NCBI RefSeq assembly: GCF_009857595.1
Contig: NZ_WWCU01000018.1
Location: 62,001 to 126,000, forward strand
DNA: 64,000 nt
Origin: Pseudoduganella aquatica
Lineage (GTDB): Bacteria > Pseudomonadota > Gammaproteobacteria > Burkholderiales > Burkholderiaceae_D
Reading direction: 5' to 3'
The notes beneath the pieces are model-generated. The model ran no database searches and was not told the DNA's origin. It saw only the letters and a program-made list of their open reading frames with translations. This document shows positions 1 to 11,755 of the stretch, piece after piece; position 1 is the stretch's first letter, and the number at the start of each line of letters is the position of its first letter. The translations under genes and the position numbers were made by a program.

Positions 1-249
1 GTCGGCGTGGCCTGGGGTGTCGACGATGTTGATGTGGGTGCCTTCGTACTCAACGGCGCAGTTCTTCGACAGAATCGTGATGCCGCGCTCTTTTTCGAGG
101 TCGTTCGAGTCCATCACGCGGGTGTCGACCGCTTGGTTTTCACGGAAGGTGCCAGACTGCTTGAGCAGCTGGTCCACGAGGGTGGTTTTGCCGTGGTCAA
201 CGTGGGCGATGATGGCGATATTGCGAATTGCGCGTTTAGTAGTAGACAT
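1..249 (-). CDS. typA: TypA/BipA ribosome-associated GTPase, N-terminal part only (cut by window edge)
   Basis: The first 83 codons are present and the rest lies beyond the left edge. The translation begins [20 protein letters not shown]. It contains the P-loop [10 protein letters not shown], the switch I region with ERGITI, and the G3 motif DTPGHAD right at the window edge. [15 protein letters not shown] and [19 protein letters not shown] are typical of TypA/BipA rather than EF-G or LepA. The family are translational GTPases that bind the 70S ribosome and help 50S assembly and stress or low-temperature growth. The ATG is at 247-249. Identification is firm; the C-terminal domains cannot be seen. 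Confidence 0.93.
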   Translation of the reverse strand, partial: MSTTKRAIRNIAIIAHVDHGKTTLVDQLLKQSGTFRENQAVDTRVMDSNDLEKERGITILSKNCAVEYEGTHINIVDTPGHAD

Positions 250-309
250 AGTCGTTGTATTTACAGAAAAACTGCGGAGTGAATGCGAATGCGATCACTG
301 GAACCCACT

Positions 310-338
310 ATTATAGCACGTACCGCACCGCAATAAAA
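310..338 (-). promoter_or_regulatory. Probable typA promoter (extended -10)
   Basis: On the minus strand a perfect TATAAT (310-315) is preceded by TGC, giving an extended -10. The -35 region about 17 bp upstream is T-rich but poor. It lies about 60 bp before the typA ATG. I infer a sigma-70 promoter; the start site is not known. Confidence 0.5.
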
Positions 339-470
339 ATCCTTTGCTGTGCACCTCTTTTTACACGGAACTTGAGCCGGATCAAACTCCGCGCATATTG
401 CTGAGCGCGTTAACACCGAACTAATCTCCGCCCTACTATGCTTGCCGAATGATCAGACATCGGAGGCGGT

Positions 471-915
471 ATGGCCAGCGCGCGCAATCTCATCCTCTCG
501 GCCACCCTGCTGGCGGACGGTCTGGGCCAGCAGCGAGGCCTTCGTGGTCGGCAATGCCGCTACCGAGGTGCTGAAGCGGGCCACCGGCCGCCTGCGGCCC
601 AGTGAAACGGACGACCCCAACCGCTGGCACGCGGGCGGCAAGAGCTTCCCCAGCGGCCATGTGACGACGGCGGCGGCGCTGGTCACGCCCTTCATCCTCG
701 AATATAAAGACGACCATCCCGCCGTGTGGCTGATGGCGGCGCTGCCGGTGTATGAAATGGTGTCGCGCGTGAAGACGCGCTCGCACTGGCAGACCGACGT
801 GCTGGCCGGCGCCGCAGTGGGCGCGGCCAGCGGCTACCTGGCGCAGCGGAAAGGCCCCTTCGTCCTGCGCGCCATGCCGGGCGGCGTGTTCGTCGGCTTC
901 GGGAAGCGCTTTTAA
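471..915 (+). pseudogene. Truncated, frameshifted PAP2-family phosphatase
   Basis: The C-terminal part has all three PAP2 motifs: KRATGRLRP, FPSGHV and SRVKTRSHWQTD, which form the phosphate-binding and catalytic site with its two histidines. The frame that carries them has no believable start: the only upstream candidate is a TTG at 442 without a ribosome site. A good GGAGG precedes an ATG at 471 in another frame. That frame reads MASARNLILSATLLADGLGQ and would continue smoothly into SEAFVVGNAATEVLKR if one base near 531 were removed. About 150 residues remain, and the N-terminal membrane or signal region usual in these proteins is missing. I read it as a 5'-truncated, +1-frameshifted relic. 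A sequencing error at 531 or a shorter functional protein are alternatives. Its stop codon overlaps that of convergent truB. Confidence 0.6.
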
Positions 916-1850
916 GCGGCGCCTGCGACGGAGATCAGGCGCTCGGGCGCCAGGATGTCGAACTCGCCCAACTGGGCGGTGCCGAGCAGCTTGTCGCCAT
1001 GGTAGACGCGCACGCGGCCAGGTACCTGCTCCAGCTTGGGCACGGCCACGGCCGGCTCTTTGCCCAGCGGCAGGCGCTGGCCGTTGAGGAAGCGTTTGGC
1101 CAACTCATCGGTCAGCTGCACCGGCGGGAAGGACGACAGCAGCGCATCGACCGGCGCCAGCAGTTCCAGCGGCGTGGCATGGGCGGCCACCTCTTCCAGC
1201 GTAACGATATTGTCCATCGTCAGCTCGCCGACCTGGATGCGGCGCAGCGCGTTCAGGTGCGCGCCGCAGCCCAGCGCCGCGCCGATGTCTTCGCCCAGCA
1301 CGCGGATATACGTACCCTTGCTGCACTTGACTTCCAGCTTCAAAAACGGTGCTTCGTAGCTGACGAATTCCAGCTTGTGGATAGTGACCGGGCGCGCTTC
1401 GCGCTCCAGCGTAATGCCGGCGCGCGCGTACTCGTACAGCGGCTTGCCGTCGCGCTTGAGCGCCGAGTACATGGGCGGCACCTGCTCGATGGGGCCGCGG
1501 AACCGCGCCAGCACGGCTTCGATCTGATCGCGCGTGACGTTCACGTCGCGCGTTTCGATGATCTGGCCTTCGGTGTCGCCGGTGTCCGAGCGCTGCCCCA
1601 GGTGCACGGTGGTCAGATAGGTCTTGTCGGCTTCCAGCAAGTCCTGCGAGAACTTGGTGGCTTCGCCAAAGCACAGCGGCAGCAGGCCGGTGGCGAAGGG
1701 GTCCAGCGTGCCGGTGTGGCCCGCCTTCTTCGCGTTCAGCATGCGCTTGGTCTTGATCAGCGCGTCGTTGGAGGACAGGCCGACCGGCTTGTCCAGCAGC
1801 AGCACGCCATCGACGATGTCGCGCACGCGTTTTACTTTTTGCTGATTCAT
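912..1850 (-). CDS. truB: tRNA pseudouridine(55) synthase
   Basis: TruB converts U55 of the T-loop of most tRNAs to pseudouridine. The 312-residue product has the N-terminal family block [17 protein letters not shown] and the catalytic block [16 protein letters not shown], with the nucleophile Asp50. [21 protein letters not shown] further on is also typical. The C-terminal 70 residues fit the PUA-like tail. The length is normal. Its ATG overlaps the rbfA stop by 4 bp, so it is translationally coupled as the last gene of the rimP-nusA-infB-rbfA-truB unit. Confidence 0.96.
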   Translation of the reverse strand: MNQQKVKRVRDIVDGVLLLDKPVGLSSNDALIKTKRMLNAKKAGHTGTLDPFATGLLPLCFGEATKFSQDLLEADKTYLTTVHLGQRSDTGDTEGQIIETRDVNVTRDQIEAVLARFRGPIEQVPPMYSALKRDGKPLYEYARAGITLEREARPVTIHKLEFVSYEAPFLKLEVKCSKGTYIRVLGEDIGAALGCGAHLNALRRIQVGELTMDNIVTLEEVAAHATPLELLAPVDALLSSFPPVQLTDELAKRFLNGQRLPLGKEPAVAVPKLEQVPGRVRVYHGDKLLGTAQLGEFDILAPERLISVAGAA

Positions 1851-2272
1851 TCGGCTTGGTCTTCGCCTTCAGCCTTGGGGGCGGCGTCGCCCTCGTCGTC
1901 CAGCGAGCGGGTCGAATTGGCCTGGTCGATCAGCGCCGACAGCTCCATGCCGCGCGAGGCCGACATGTCGTGGTGGAAGTGCAGCGACGGCAGCGTGTGG
2001 ATGTGCAGGCGCTTGCCCAGCATATTGCGCAGGTAGCCGGAGGCCGCGTTCAGGCCGGCCAGCGTGTTCTTCACGGTTTCCGGATCGTCCTTCAGCATGG
2101 TGAAGTAGATCTTGGCGTGCGCGTAGTCCGGCGTGAGCTGGACTTCGGACAGCGTAATCATGCCGACGCGCGGGTCTTTCAGCTCGTAGGCGATCAGCAC
2201 CGACAAATCCTTCTGAATCTGGTCGGCGACGCGCAAGCCGCGCGCGGGGATGGTTTTGCTATGTTTTGCCAT
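1847..2272 (-). CDS. rbfA: 30S ribosome-binding factor A
   Basis: RbfA binds the 5' helix of 16S rRNA and is needed for 30S maturation and cold adaptation. The 141-residue product starts [20 protein letters not shown] and has the KH-like core with [20 protein letters not shown] and the family segment [25 protein letters not shown]. The last 30 residues are acidic and probably disordered. The gene lies 85 bp downstream of infB, separated by a strong terminator-like hairpin, and overlaps truB by 4 bp. RbfA-TruB translation is therefore coupled, but their transcription may be lower than that of infB. Confidence 0.95.
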   Translation of the reverse strand: MAKHSKTIPARGLRVADQIQKDLSVLIAYELKDPRVGMITLSEVQLTPDYAHAKIYFTMLKDDPETVKNTLAGLNAASGYLRNMLGKRLHIHTLPSLHFHHDMSASRGMELSALIDQANSTRSLDDEGDAAPKAEGEDQAE

Positions 2273-2284
2273 GATGTGTTACCT

Positions 2285-2341
2285 AAAAAAAATTGGCGGG
2301 TCAATAAAACCGGGGGCACGCCCCGGTTTCACTGACCCGCC
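2285..2341 (-). terminator. Large terminator-like hairpin between infB and rbfA
   Basis: Two nested arm pairs form one long hairpin. Outer arms GGCGGGTCA/TGACCCGCC lie at 2295-2303 and 2333-2341. Inner arms AAACCGGGG/CCCCGGTTT lie at 2307-2315 and 2321-2329, around a 5-nt loop. On the minus strand it is followed by eight Ts (2285-2292). It has all the marks of an intrinsic terminator but sits inside the operon, just after the infB stop. Partial termination or 3'-end protection of the infB mRNA is the likely effect. Confidence 0.75.
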
Positions 2342-2357
2342 AGTGCGCCGACCGCTA

Positions 2358-5225
2358 TTACAGCGTACGGGCGATTTCCTGCACTTCGAACACTTCCAGG
2401 GTGTCGCCAACCTGGATTTCGTTGTAGTTCTTCAGCGACAAGCCGCATTCCAGACCGGCGCGGACTTCTTTCGCGTCGTCCTTGAAGCGCTTGAGGGAGT
2501 CGATCTCGCCGGTCCACAGCACGATGTTGTTGCGCAGCAGGCGGACGGACGAGGAACGCTTGACCACACCGTCGGTAACCAGGCAGCCCGCAATCGCGCC
2601 GACCTTGGAAACCAGGATGACCTGGCGTACTTCGACCTGGCCGGTGATCTGCTCGCGGCGCTCTGGCGCCAGCATGCCGGACAGTGCTGCTTTCACCTCT
2701 TCGATCGCGTCGTAGATGATGTTGTAGTAGCGGATGTCCACGCCGTTCGACTCGGCCAGCTTGCGCGCCTGTGCATCGGCACGGGCGTTGAAGCCGATGA
2801 TGACCGCTTTCGAGGCCACCGCCAGGTTGACGTCCGATTCCGTGATGCCGCCCACCGCTGCGTGCACAACCTGTACGCGCACTTCGGAGGTCGACAGTTT
2901 CTGCAGCGAGGACACCAGTGCTTCCTGCGAACCCTGCACGTCGGTCTTGACGATCAGCGGCAGATTCTTCACTTCGCCTTCGGCCATCTGTTCGAACATG
3001 TTCTCCAGCTTGGCCGCTTGCTGCTTGGCCAGCTTCACGTCGCGGAACTTACCTTGACGGAACAGGCCGATCTCACGGGCTTTACGCTCGTCAGCCATGA
3101 CCATGACTTCTTCACCGGCGGCCGGCACTTCGGTCAGACCCTGGATTTCGACCGGGATCGAAGGACCGGCTTCCGACACGGCTTTGCCGTTCTCGTCCAG
3201 CATGGCGCGCACGCGGCCATACGAGGAGCCTGCCAGCACAACGTCGCCGCGCTTCAGCGTACCGGACTGGACCAGGATGGTGGCCACGGGACCCTTGCCC
3301 TTGTCCAGGCGGGCTTCCACCACCAGGCCGCGCGCTGGCGCGTCGACCGGTGCTTTCAGTTCCAGCACTTCGGCTTGCAGCAGCACTTGCTCCAGCAGGT
3401 CGTCGATGCCCTGGCCGGTCTTGGCCGATACCGGCACGAACGGCGAGTCGCCGCCGTATTCTTCCGGCACCACTTGTTCGGAGATCAGTTCCTGCGTCAC
3501 GCGCTCCAGGTTGCCGCCCGGTTTGTCGATCTTGTTGATCGCCACCACCAGCGGTACGCCTGCAGCTTTTGCGTGGGCAATCGCCTCTTTCGTTTGCGGC
3601 ATCACGCCGTCGTCCGCAGCCACCACCAGAATCACGATGTCGGTTGCCTTGGCGCCGCGGGCACGCATGGCCGTAAAGGCTTCGTGGCCCGGGGTATCCA
3701 GGAAGGTGATGGTGCCGCGCGGCGTGTCGACATGGTAAGCGCCGATGTGCTGCGTAATGCCGCCAGCTTCGCCGGACGCCACTTTGGCGCGGCGGATGTA
3801 ATCCAGCAGCGAGGTCTTGCCGTGGTCGACGTGACCCATGACGGTCACGACAGGAGCGCGCGAGGTGGACTCGAAGTGAGCGTGCTCACCCTGGTCCGCC
3901 AGCAGCGCTTCCGGATCGTCCTCGGCGGCGGGGTGGGCTTTGTGGCCCATCTCTTCCACCAGGATCATCGCGGTTTCCTGATCCAGCACCTGGTTGATGG
4001 TGCACATCTGGCCCAGCTTCATCAGCTGCTTGATGACCTCGGACGCCTTGACGGACATCTTGTGCGCCAGCTCGGCCACGGTGATGGTCTCCGGCACGTG
4101 CACATCTTTGACGATGGCTTCGGTCGGGGCCTGGAAATTGGTCTCGCGGTCGTCCGCATGCGAACCGCCACGGCGGCCGCCACGGCCACCGCTGCGCCAG
4201 CCGTCACGGCCACCGGCCGAACCGGTGTTGCCGCCACGGCCTTTGCCTGCGCCGCCGCCAGGGGCGCCGCGCTTCTTGGCGTCGTCCTGCCAGGTCGACG
4301 ACACATTGGCCGACTTGATGGATTTCTTGTCGCCGACGGCAGGCTTTTTATCGCCCGGCTTGTCGGTGGCTGGTTTCTTGTCGGCAGGCTTGTGCAGCGT
4401 GCCTTCGGCAGTCTTGGCCTTGACCGGCACCGGAGCCGGGGTAGGCTCAGGCGCTTTGATGGCGCGGCGCGGCGCGTTCATCATGGCTTTGATCTGGGCC
4501 ACTTCGTCGGCCACGGCCTTGCGTGCGCGCTCGGTGGCGGCAGCGCGCTCGGCGGCTTCCTTGTTGGCCAGTTCGGCGGCTTTCTTCGCTTCTTCAGCGG
4601 CAGCGGCCTTCTTCGCTTCGGCGGCGGCGTCGACGACCGGCGCTGCAGCAGCAGCTGGCTTGTCGGCGGCGGCCTTGGCGGCGGCGGCGGCTTTCTTGGC
4701 TTCGGCTTCCGCAGCTTTCTTCGCTTCGGCTTCGGCGGCAGCGGCGGCTTGCGCCTGGGCTTCCTTTTCCGATTCCAGCTTGGCCAGGCGTTCCTGCTTC
4801 TCGCGCAGTTCCGCTTCCTGGCGGGCGATCAGCTCGGCCTGTTTGCGTGCGTCTTCCTCGCGGCGCGCCACTTCGGCGGCGTCCACTACTGGTGCGGCAG
4901 GCGCGGCGGCAGGCACCGGCTCGTCGCGCTGGACGAAGGTGCGTACTTTCTTCACCGCCACCTGGATGGTGCGCGATTTGCCGGTGGCGTCAGCCTGCTT
5001 GATCTCGGTGGTTTCCTTGCGGGTCAGCGTGATCTTTTTCTTTTCGGTGTCCGCAGCTGCGCCGTGGGTGCGGCGCAGGTGTTCCAGCAACTTATCCTTA
5101 TCATCTTTCGACAATGGATCTGACGTCGAACTCTTTTCGACGCCAGCAGAACGCAGCTGCGTCAGCAGCAAATCTGCAGGCATCTTCAGTTCGGTGGCAA
5201 ATTGGGCTACGTTGTTACTCGCCAT
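2358..5225 (-). CDS. infB: Translation initiation factor IF-2
   Basis: IF-2 is the GTPase that brings fMet-tRNA to the 30S subunit and promotes subunit joining. The 955-residue product begins with the small IF2_N domain ([20 protein letters not shown]). A long Ala/Glu/Lys-rich helical linker with [20 protein letters not shown]-type repeats follows, then a Gly/Arg patch near residue 330. From about residue 460 comes the G domain: GHVDHGKTS (G1), GGITQHIG (switch I), DTPGHEAF (G3), NKID (G4), SAKTG (G5). The C-terminal domains end at [12 protein letters not shown]. The start has a GAGGA ribosome site in the 46-bp gap after nusA. Length is usual for betaproteobacteria, where the linker is long. 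Confidence 0.97.
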   Translation of the reverse strand: MASNNVAQFATELKMPADLLLTQLRSAGVEKSSTSDPLSKDDKDKLLEHLRRTHGAAADTEKKKITLTRKETTEIKQADATGKSRTIQVAVKKVRTFVQRDEPVPAAAPAAPVVDAAEVARREEDARKQAELIARQEAELREKQERLAKLESEKEAQAQAAAAAEAEAKKAAEAEAKKAAAAAKAAADKPAAAAAPVVDAAAEAKKAAAAEEAKKAAELANKEAAERAAATERARKAVADEVAQIKAMMNAPRRAIKAPEPTPAPVPVKAKTAEGTLHKPADKKPATDKPGDKKPAVGDKKSIKSANVSSTWQDDAKKRGAPGGGAGKGRGGNTGSAGGRDGWRSGGRGGRRGGSHADDRETNFQAPTEAIVKDVHVPETITVAELAHKMSVKASEVIKQLMKLGQMCTINQVLDQETAMILVEEMGHKAHPAAEDDPEALLADQGEHAHFESTSRAPVVTVMGHVDHGKTSLLDYIRRAKVASGEAGGITQHIGAYHVDTPRGTITFLDTPGHEAFTAMRARGAKATDIVILVVAADDGVMPQTKEAIAHAKAAGVPLVVAINKIDKPGGNLERVTQELISEQVVPEEYGGDSPFVPVSAKTGQGIDDLLEQVLLQAEVLELKAPVDAPARGLVVEARLDKGKGPVATILVQSGTLKRGDVVLAGSSYGRVRAMLDENGKAVSEAGPSIPVEIQGLTEVPAAGEEVMVMADERKAREIGLFRQGKFRDVKLAKQQAAKLENMFEQMAEGEVKNLPLIVKTDVQGSQEALVSSLQKLSTSEVRVQVVHAAVGGITESDVNLAVASKAVIIGFNARADAQARKLAESNGVDIRYYNIIYDAIEEVKAALSGMLAPERREQITGQVEVRQVILVSKVGAIAGCLVTDGVVKRSSSVRLLRNNIVLWTGEIDSLKRFKDDAKEVRAGLECGLSLKNYNEIQVGDTLEVFEVQEIARTL

Positions 5226-5271
5226 TCAGTCCTCTTTTCTATGTGTCGCGGAGATGATAAAGATACTCAAA

Positions 5272-7322
<2,051 letters not shown>

Positions 7323-7350
7323 AAAATTTCTCCGCTAAAAACGGTTCACC

Positions 7351-7375
7351 AAAAAAAAAATGGGCTATTGCCCAT
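7351..7375 (-). terminator. Terminator/attenuator hairpin in the rimP operon leader
   Basis: On the minus strand ATGGGC-AATA-GCCCAT (7375-7360) is followed by nine further T residues to 7351. It lies about 65 nt after the inferred transcription start (near 7442) and only 28 nt before the rimP TTG. It cannot simply be the end of the rluB unit, which has its own terminator at 7523-7545. A leader terminator, hence attenuation of the operon that encodes NusA, is the best reading. Confidence 0.7.
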
Positions 7376-7415
7376 CTTCTTGTACTACCCAGCCAGATGA
7401 AAGCACTCTCGGCAT
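7365..7415 (-). other. Possible leader peptide of the rimP operon
   Basis: A 16-codon frame, MPRVLSSGWVVQEDGQ, starts at ATG 7413-7415 and stops with a TAG that sits at the loop of the leader terminator hairpin. A ribosome at that stop would open the hairpin. No clear ribosome-binding site precedes the ATG and no amino acid is enriched, so it may be chance. Confidence 0.25.
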
Positions 7416-7448
7416 TAAAACCAGCGAATCACTTTTCCTAGGCTGGTC

Positions 7449-7477
7449 ATTATAACCGCCAATTGACTTCGCTGCAA
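7449..7477 (-). promoter_or_regulatory. Sigma-70 promoter of rimP-nusA-infB
   Basis: On the minus strand TTGCAG (7472-7477) and a perfect TATAAT (7449-7454) are exactly 17 bp apart. Transcription should start near 7442, leaving a 120-nt leader before rimP. Confidence 0.75.
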
Positions 7478-7522
7478 TGCCACATACCACAGTGGACACG
7501 CAAACAACAATCAAAACTACGC

Positions 7523-7545
7523 AAAAACCTGGCCTGGAGGCCGGG
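7523..7545 (-). terminator. Probable terminator of scpB-rluB
   Basis: On the minus strand a GGCC-TCCA-GGCC stem, extended by two more C-G pairs across a mismatch, is followed by five Ts. It lies 45 bp after the rluB stop and just before the rimP promoter. More GC-rich palindromes (GGGGCCAGCCCC, GGGTCCGACCC) lie between 7553 and 7580. Confidence 0.55.
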
Positions 7546-7590
7546 AAACCGCGGGGGCCAGCCCCATCGGGTCCGACCCCAGGATTCGGA

Positions 7591-9654
7591 TTAGCCCTTG
7601 CGGCGGCGCGGCATGCCGTGGTCGGACGCGCCGCCACGCGGCTGCTGGTTGCCGCGGCGCTGGCCGCCGGCGTTACCAAAGCCAAAAGTGGTTTGCAGCG
7701 GGTCCGGCTGGCGCGGACCTTTCGGCGCCTTGCCTGCGCCGCCGGCGCCGGCAGCACCCTGGCCACGGCCAAGGCCGCCCTGCCCGCCACCGCCACCCGG
7801 ACGGCCGGAGCCGCCTGGACGGCCCGAACCGCCGCCCGGACGGCCATAACCGCCGGCCTGGCCGCCGCCCTGGCCTGCGCCGAAGTAGGCGCCCTGGCCA
7901 CGGCCCTGGCCGCGTGGTGCTTGCGGGAAGGGGTCGGCGTTTTTATTGCTCACGTCCATGCGGTTGCCGTTCGGCTCGCCGTCATCGTGCTCGTCGCGGT
8001 CGCGGCGCGGCTTCTGGTTGCCGCGCTGGCCACCCTGGCCTTGGCCCTGCGGACCACGGCCGCCTTGCGGGCCACCCTGGGCGCGCTTCTGGCCGCCCTG
8101 GGCCGGCTGGTCGCCCGGCTGTTTTTTCTCCACGCCATACGCGGCCATCAGGTCGCGCACGGTGTTTTCTTCCATCTCATCCCAGCGGCCGCGCTTCAGG
8201 TCGCTAGGCAAGGTCATGGCGCCGTAGCGGGTACGGATCAGGCGCGACACGGTCAGGCCGATGGCCTCGAACATGCGGCGCACCTCGCGGTTGCGGCCTT
8301 CGCTGATCACCACGCGGTACCAGCGGTTGATGCCTTCACCGCCGCCGTCCGCGATCTTGGAGAAGTTGGCCAGGCCGTCTTCCAGCTCCACGCCGGCCAG
8401 CAGCTTCTGGCGCATGCCTTCTTCCAGCGTGCCCAGCGTGCGCACCGCGTATTCACGGTCGATGTTGTAGCGCGGGTGCATCAGGCGGTTAGCCAGATCG
8501 CCGGAGGTGGTGAACAGCAGCAGGCCTTCGGTGTTGAAGTCCAGGCGGCCGATGGCCAGCCATTTGCCGGCCTTCATGGTCGGCAGGCGGTCGAACACCG
8601 ATGGACGGCCGTCCGGATCGTCGTGCGACACGATTTCGCCGGCAGGCTTGTGGTACACCAGCACGCGCGGCGGCTTCTTGCTCACCTTGCGGTGGATCAG
8701 CTTGCCGTTGATGCGCACGGCGTCGGTCGGCAGGATGCGCTGGCCGATGTGGGCCGGCTCGCCGTTCACCGACACGCGGCCGGCAACGATCAGGTCTTCC
8801 ATGTCGCGGCGCGAACCCAGGCCGGCTTCGGCCAATACCTTGTGCAGCTTGGGCGCGTCGTCTTCGGCGGTCAGGTCGCGGCGCACGGCCTTGGCCGGCT
8901 GGCGGCCCTTGCCGGCTTCTTCGCTGTCGAAGGCGTCGGAGGTGGCATAGGCGAATGCGGCGTCCGCATCGCTCAGCTTGCCGCCCGCGTGGCCGCCCTG
9001 CCCTTGGGCGCCTGGACGCTGCTTGCCCTTTTTCTTGTTCTTGTTGCGGCCTTCGTTGCGCGGACCGCGCTCATGGCGCGGACCGGCCGGGGCTGCGCCC
9101 TCGCCTTCGGCGCCAGCGGCCACAACCGCGGCCGGCGCACCTTCCGCGCCCTCGGCGACGGGAGCCGCCACTGGCGCTGGACGGGTGAGTTCGCGCACGG
9201 CGCGCAGTTCGCGCATCTGGCGCGGGCCGCGCGGGCGGCGTTCGGATTTGCTGTCGCCATTGCCCGCAGCGGCTGGCGCGTCGCCGGATTCGGCGGCAGG
9301 AGCGGCTGCATCGGCCTTCGGCTTTTTGGCGCGCGGCGTTTTGGCCGGCGCGCCCTCGGCGGCGGCGGATTCGCCAGCGGCGGCAGGCGCGGCGGCGGCA
9401 TCGGCAGCCTGGGCAGGCTTGGCGCGCGGCTTCTTCACGGGCGCGGCGGCCGCCGCATCGCCAGCATCGGCGGCAGGAGCGGCATCGGCCTTGGCCTTGC
9501 GCTTGGGCTTGGGTGCTTCGCCCGCGGCCAGCGCGCTCGGCGCATGCGCCTCGCCCTTGTCGGCTTCAATCTGCGCCTTGGTACGGCGCTTCGGCTTGGC
9601 AGCCAGGTCGGCGGCGGGTGCGCCGGCAGTCTCTTGGGTATCAGTGTTATTCAT
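7591..9654 (-). CDS. rluB: 23S rRNA pseudouridine synthase, RluB/RsuA type, with long tails
   Basis: RluB makes pseudouridine 2605 in helix 89 of 23S rRNA. The core holds an S4 RNA-binding domain (about 269-320, [20 protein letters not shown]) and the RsuA/RluB catalytic block [16 protein letters not shown] with Asp372. The enzyme core is about 270 residues, yet the protein is 687 long. The first 265 residues are low-complexity Ala/Lys/Pro. The last 160 are a Gly/Gln/Arg-rich tail with GGxGRPGG repeats, a likely disordered RNA-binding extension like an RGG box. It overlaps scpB by 8 bp (ATGAATAA). RluB rather than RluE/F is chosen from the scpB neighbour and the sequence block. Confidence 0.88.
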   Translation of the reverse strand: MNNTDTQETAGAPAADLAAKPKRRTKAQIEADKGEAHAPSALAAGEAPKPKRKAKADAAPAADAGDAAAAAPVKKPRAKPAQAADAAAAPAAAGESAAAEGAPAKTPRAKKPKADAAAPAAESGDAPAAAGNGDSKSERRPRGPRQMRELRAVRELTRPAPVAAPVAEGAEGAPAAVVAAGAEGEGAAPAGPRHERGPRNEGRNKNKKKGKQRPGAQGQGGHAGGKLSDADAAFAYATSDAFDSEEAGKGRQPAKAVRRDLTAEDDAPKLHKVLAEAGLGSRRDMEDLIVAGRVSVNGEPAHIGQRILPTDAVRINGKLIHRKVSKKPPRVLVYHKPAGEIVSHDDPDGRPSVFDRLPTMKAGKWLAIGRLDFNTEGLLLFTTSGDLANRLMHPRYNIDREYAVRTLGTLEEGMRQKLLAGVELEDGLANFSKIADGGGEGINRWYRVVISEGRNREVRRMFEAIGLTVSRLIRTRYGAMTLPSDLKRGRWDEMEENTVRDLMAAYGVEKKQPGDQPAQGGQKRAQGGPQGGRGPQGQGQGGQRGNQKPRRDRDEHDDGEPNGNRMDVSNKNADPFPQAPRGQGRGQGAYFGAGQGGGQAGGYGRPGGGSGRPGGSGRPGGGGGQGGLGRGQGAAGAGGAGKAPKGPRQPDPLQTTFGFGNAGGQRRGNQQPRGGASDHGMPRRRKG

Positions 9655-10360
9655 TGTTCATTTCTTGGTTGTGCTCAGCGTCAACCGTCGTTTCTGGCGC
9701 AAGGGCGTGAGCCGGTGCCTCATTGATGGGCGACGCGGCGTGTTGCGCCGCTTTGTCAAAGTTCTCCTGCAGGGCTGCTTCCAGCGCTTCCATGTCGGGC
9801 GCGCCACCTCGCATATCGCTGATTTGCTGCAACGGTGGCAGCTGGGACAGCGAACTGAGTCCCAAATCATCCAAAAAGTGCTTGGTGGTGCCCAGCAAGG
9901 CGGGCCTTCCCAGCACGTCGCGGTAGCCGAGCACGTCCACCCAGCCACGGTCTTCCAGCATTTTGATCGTCTGCGAATTCACGGCCACGCCGCGAATCTC
10001 CTCGATGTCGCCGCGCGTCACCGGCTGGCGGTAGGCAATAATGGCCAGTGTTTCCAGCGTTGCGCGCGAGTATTTCTGCGGCTTTTCCGGGCTTAGCCGG
10101 TCCAGGTACAGCTTCATTTCCGGCCGGCTCTGGAAACGCCAGCCGCTGGCCAGGTTCACCACCTCGACGCCGCGGCCATCCCAGTCCAGCCTCAGTTCTT
10201 CCAGTATTTCCTTGATCGTATCGGCGCCCAGGCCCTCGTTGCGCGGCCTGCCCTGCTCATCGAGCTCCACAAACAGCTTCTTGAGGCTGTGCATGGACAA
10301 AGGCTCATGCGCGCATAGCAAAGCGGTTTCGAGGACTCTTTTCGCCTCAACTGTATTCAT
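9647..10360 (-). CDS. scpB: Segregation and condensation protein B
   Basis: ScpB is the winged-helix partner of ScpA in the SMC condensin complex that organises the chromosome. The 237-residue product has [17 protein letters not shown] at the start, the central block [20 protein letters not shown] and [22 protein letters not shown], and ends with an acidic unstructured tail. It is the first gene of the scpB-rluB pair, a common arrangement. scpA is not adjacent in this window. Confidence 0.95.
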   Translation of the reverse strand: MNTVEAKRVLETALLCAHEPLSMHSLKKLFVELDEQGRPRNEGLGADTIKEILEELRLDWDGRGVEVVNLASGWRFQSRPEMKLYLDRLSPEKPQKYSRATLETLAIIAYRQPVTRGDIEEIRGVAVNSQTIKMLEDRGWVDVLGYRDVLGRPALLGTTKHFLDDLGLSSLSQLPPLQQISDMRGGAPDMEALEAALQENFDKAAQHAASPINEAPAHALAPETTVDAEHNQEMNNE

Positions 10361-10518
10361 AGCTATCTTGTGTTTGCAATAAATGCAAGATGTGCCCGGG
10401 CCTTTGCGCGCTGGGCAGGGGCAGTACCGATGGGGATGGAGGTGTCAGGTCCAACTGCGGCAATTGTACCTGATAAAACTACGAAAGGGATAAATTGTCC
10501 AGACAGCCGTAACAAGAA

Positions 10519-11550
10519 TTACGCCGAGGCAAGTCGATCGCTCAAGATTGCAGAAACACCAACGAAAGCCGGGTATTCAGCGGTGATGACGAAAGTCGGG
10601 ATGCGGCCCAGGTACTGGGCGAAGCGGCCCTTCTGCTCGTAGCGGGCGCGGAAACCGGAACGGTCGAAGCGCGCGCCCAGGCGCGGCACGATGCCGCCGC
10701 CTATATAGATGCCGCCCTGCGCGCCCAGCGTCACGCCCAGGTTGCCGGCCACCGTGCCCAGCATGCAGCAGAAGGTTTCCACCACTTCGTCGCACAGCGC
10801 ACTCTCGCCGTCGAGCGCGCGGCGCACGATTTCCGGCACGGCGATGTCTTCCCGCGCCACGCCGCGATGGGCGCACAGCGCGCGGTAGATCAGTTCGATG
10901 CCCACGCCGGACATGAAGCGCTCGGCCGACACGTGATCGAATTCCGTCCAAGCATATTGCAGGATGGCGACCTCGGTCGGGTTGGCGGGCGAGAAGCTCA
11001 CATGGCCGCCTTCGCTCAGCAGCGCGGTCCAGCCACCGTCCTTGCCGGCGCATTTGCTCGGTATTAAGCCGGAAACGCCCAGGCCGGTGCCGGCGCCGAT
11101 CAGGCCCAGCGGCGCGCCGGCTTGCGCCGTGCCGCCGCCCACCTGGCGCTTCTGTTCATCCGACAGGAAAGGCAGCGAGCTGGCCAGGGCCGTGAAGTCG
11201 TTGACCACCACCAGCACTTCGAAGCCGCACGCGGCGCGCAGCGCCTCGATGGAGAATTCCCAGTGGTGGTTGGTCATGCGCACGAAGTCGCCCGTCACCG
11301 GATTGGCGATGGCGATGGCGCCATGCACGATGCCCGCGCCCGCCACCGCCTTCACGCCGGGCAGCGCCAGGTAGGCGCGCAGCGCGTCCGCCAGCGAGGG
11401 GTAGTCCGCGCAGGCCAGCACATTGATCTGTTGAATGCTACCGGGAGCCACTTCCAGCGCAAAGCGCGCATTGGTGCCGCCGACGTCCGCCAGCAAACGC
11501 GGGCCGCCTGGGAAGCCGGAATTTTGAGGGGAAGTGGGCTGGGCAGTCAT
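10519..11550 (-). CDS. glk: Glucokinase (bacterial Glk family)
   Basis: Glk phosphorylates cytoplasmic glucose with ATP. The 343-residue product has the phosphate-binding motif [15 protein letters not shown] (about residues 20-34), the sugar-binding block [30 protein letters not shown], the LSEGGHVSF block and [12 protein letters not shown], all typical of the ROK-unrelated Glk family. It stands alone: 158 bp without a recognisable gene separate it from scpB, and 205 bp with a terminator separate it from the DedA gene. Confidence 0.94.
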   Translation of the reverse strand: MTAQPTSPQNSGFPGGPRLLADVGGTNARFALEVAPGSIQQINVLACADYPSLADALRAYLALPGVKAVAGAGIVHGAIAIANPVTGDFVRMTNHHWEFSIEALRAACGFEVLVVVNDFTALASSLPFLSDEQKRQVGGGTAQAGAPLGLIGAGTGLGVSGLIPSKCAGKDGGWTALLSEGGHVSFSPANPTEVAILQYAWTEFDHVSAERFMSGVGIELIYRALCAHRGVAREDIAVPEIVRRALDGESALCDEVVETFCCMLGTVAGNLGVTLGAQGGIYIGGGIVPRLGARFDRSGFRARYEQKGRFAQYLGRIPTFVITAEYPAFVGVSAILSDRLASA

Positions 11551-11702
11551 GATGGCAATAAGAATCGTTGAGGCCTTAGCTTAATGGAAATCCCGGCGCA
11601 GGCGCAAGTATTCTTTGTAGTTTTAGTACATTCTCAAATTCAATGAGGTAAAAAACTGACGTCCTGCCATATTTTCAACGTAGTATGACTACCCCACAAA
11701 AG

Positions 11703-11733
11703 CAAAAAACCCCGGCCGCAGCCGGGGTTTTCG
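11703..11733 (-). terminator. Intrinsic terminator downstream of the DedA-rhodanese gene
   Basis: ACCCCGGC-CGCA-GCCGGGGT (11709-11728) is flanked by As on the left and Ts on the right, so the stem extends and can work in both directions. On the minus strand it closes the unit that ends at 11756. Confidence 0.85.
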
Positions 11734-11755
11734 ACGGAACGGCGGGGCCGCCGGC

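Noticed and set aside
2250-5123. 957-residue open frame antisense to infB
   Set aside because: It mirrors the Ala/Glu/Lys codons of infB; no ribosome site, no domain, and infB is certain. High GC at third positions opens such frames.
7365-7901. 178-residue frame covering the rimP leader and part of rluB
   Set aside because: Most of it is a shadow of rluB. Only its last 16 codons were kept, as a low-confidence leader peptide.
10370-10642. 90-residue frame overlapping the 3' end of glk
   Set aside because: No ribosome site, no recognisable domain, mostly antisense to conserved glk codons.
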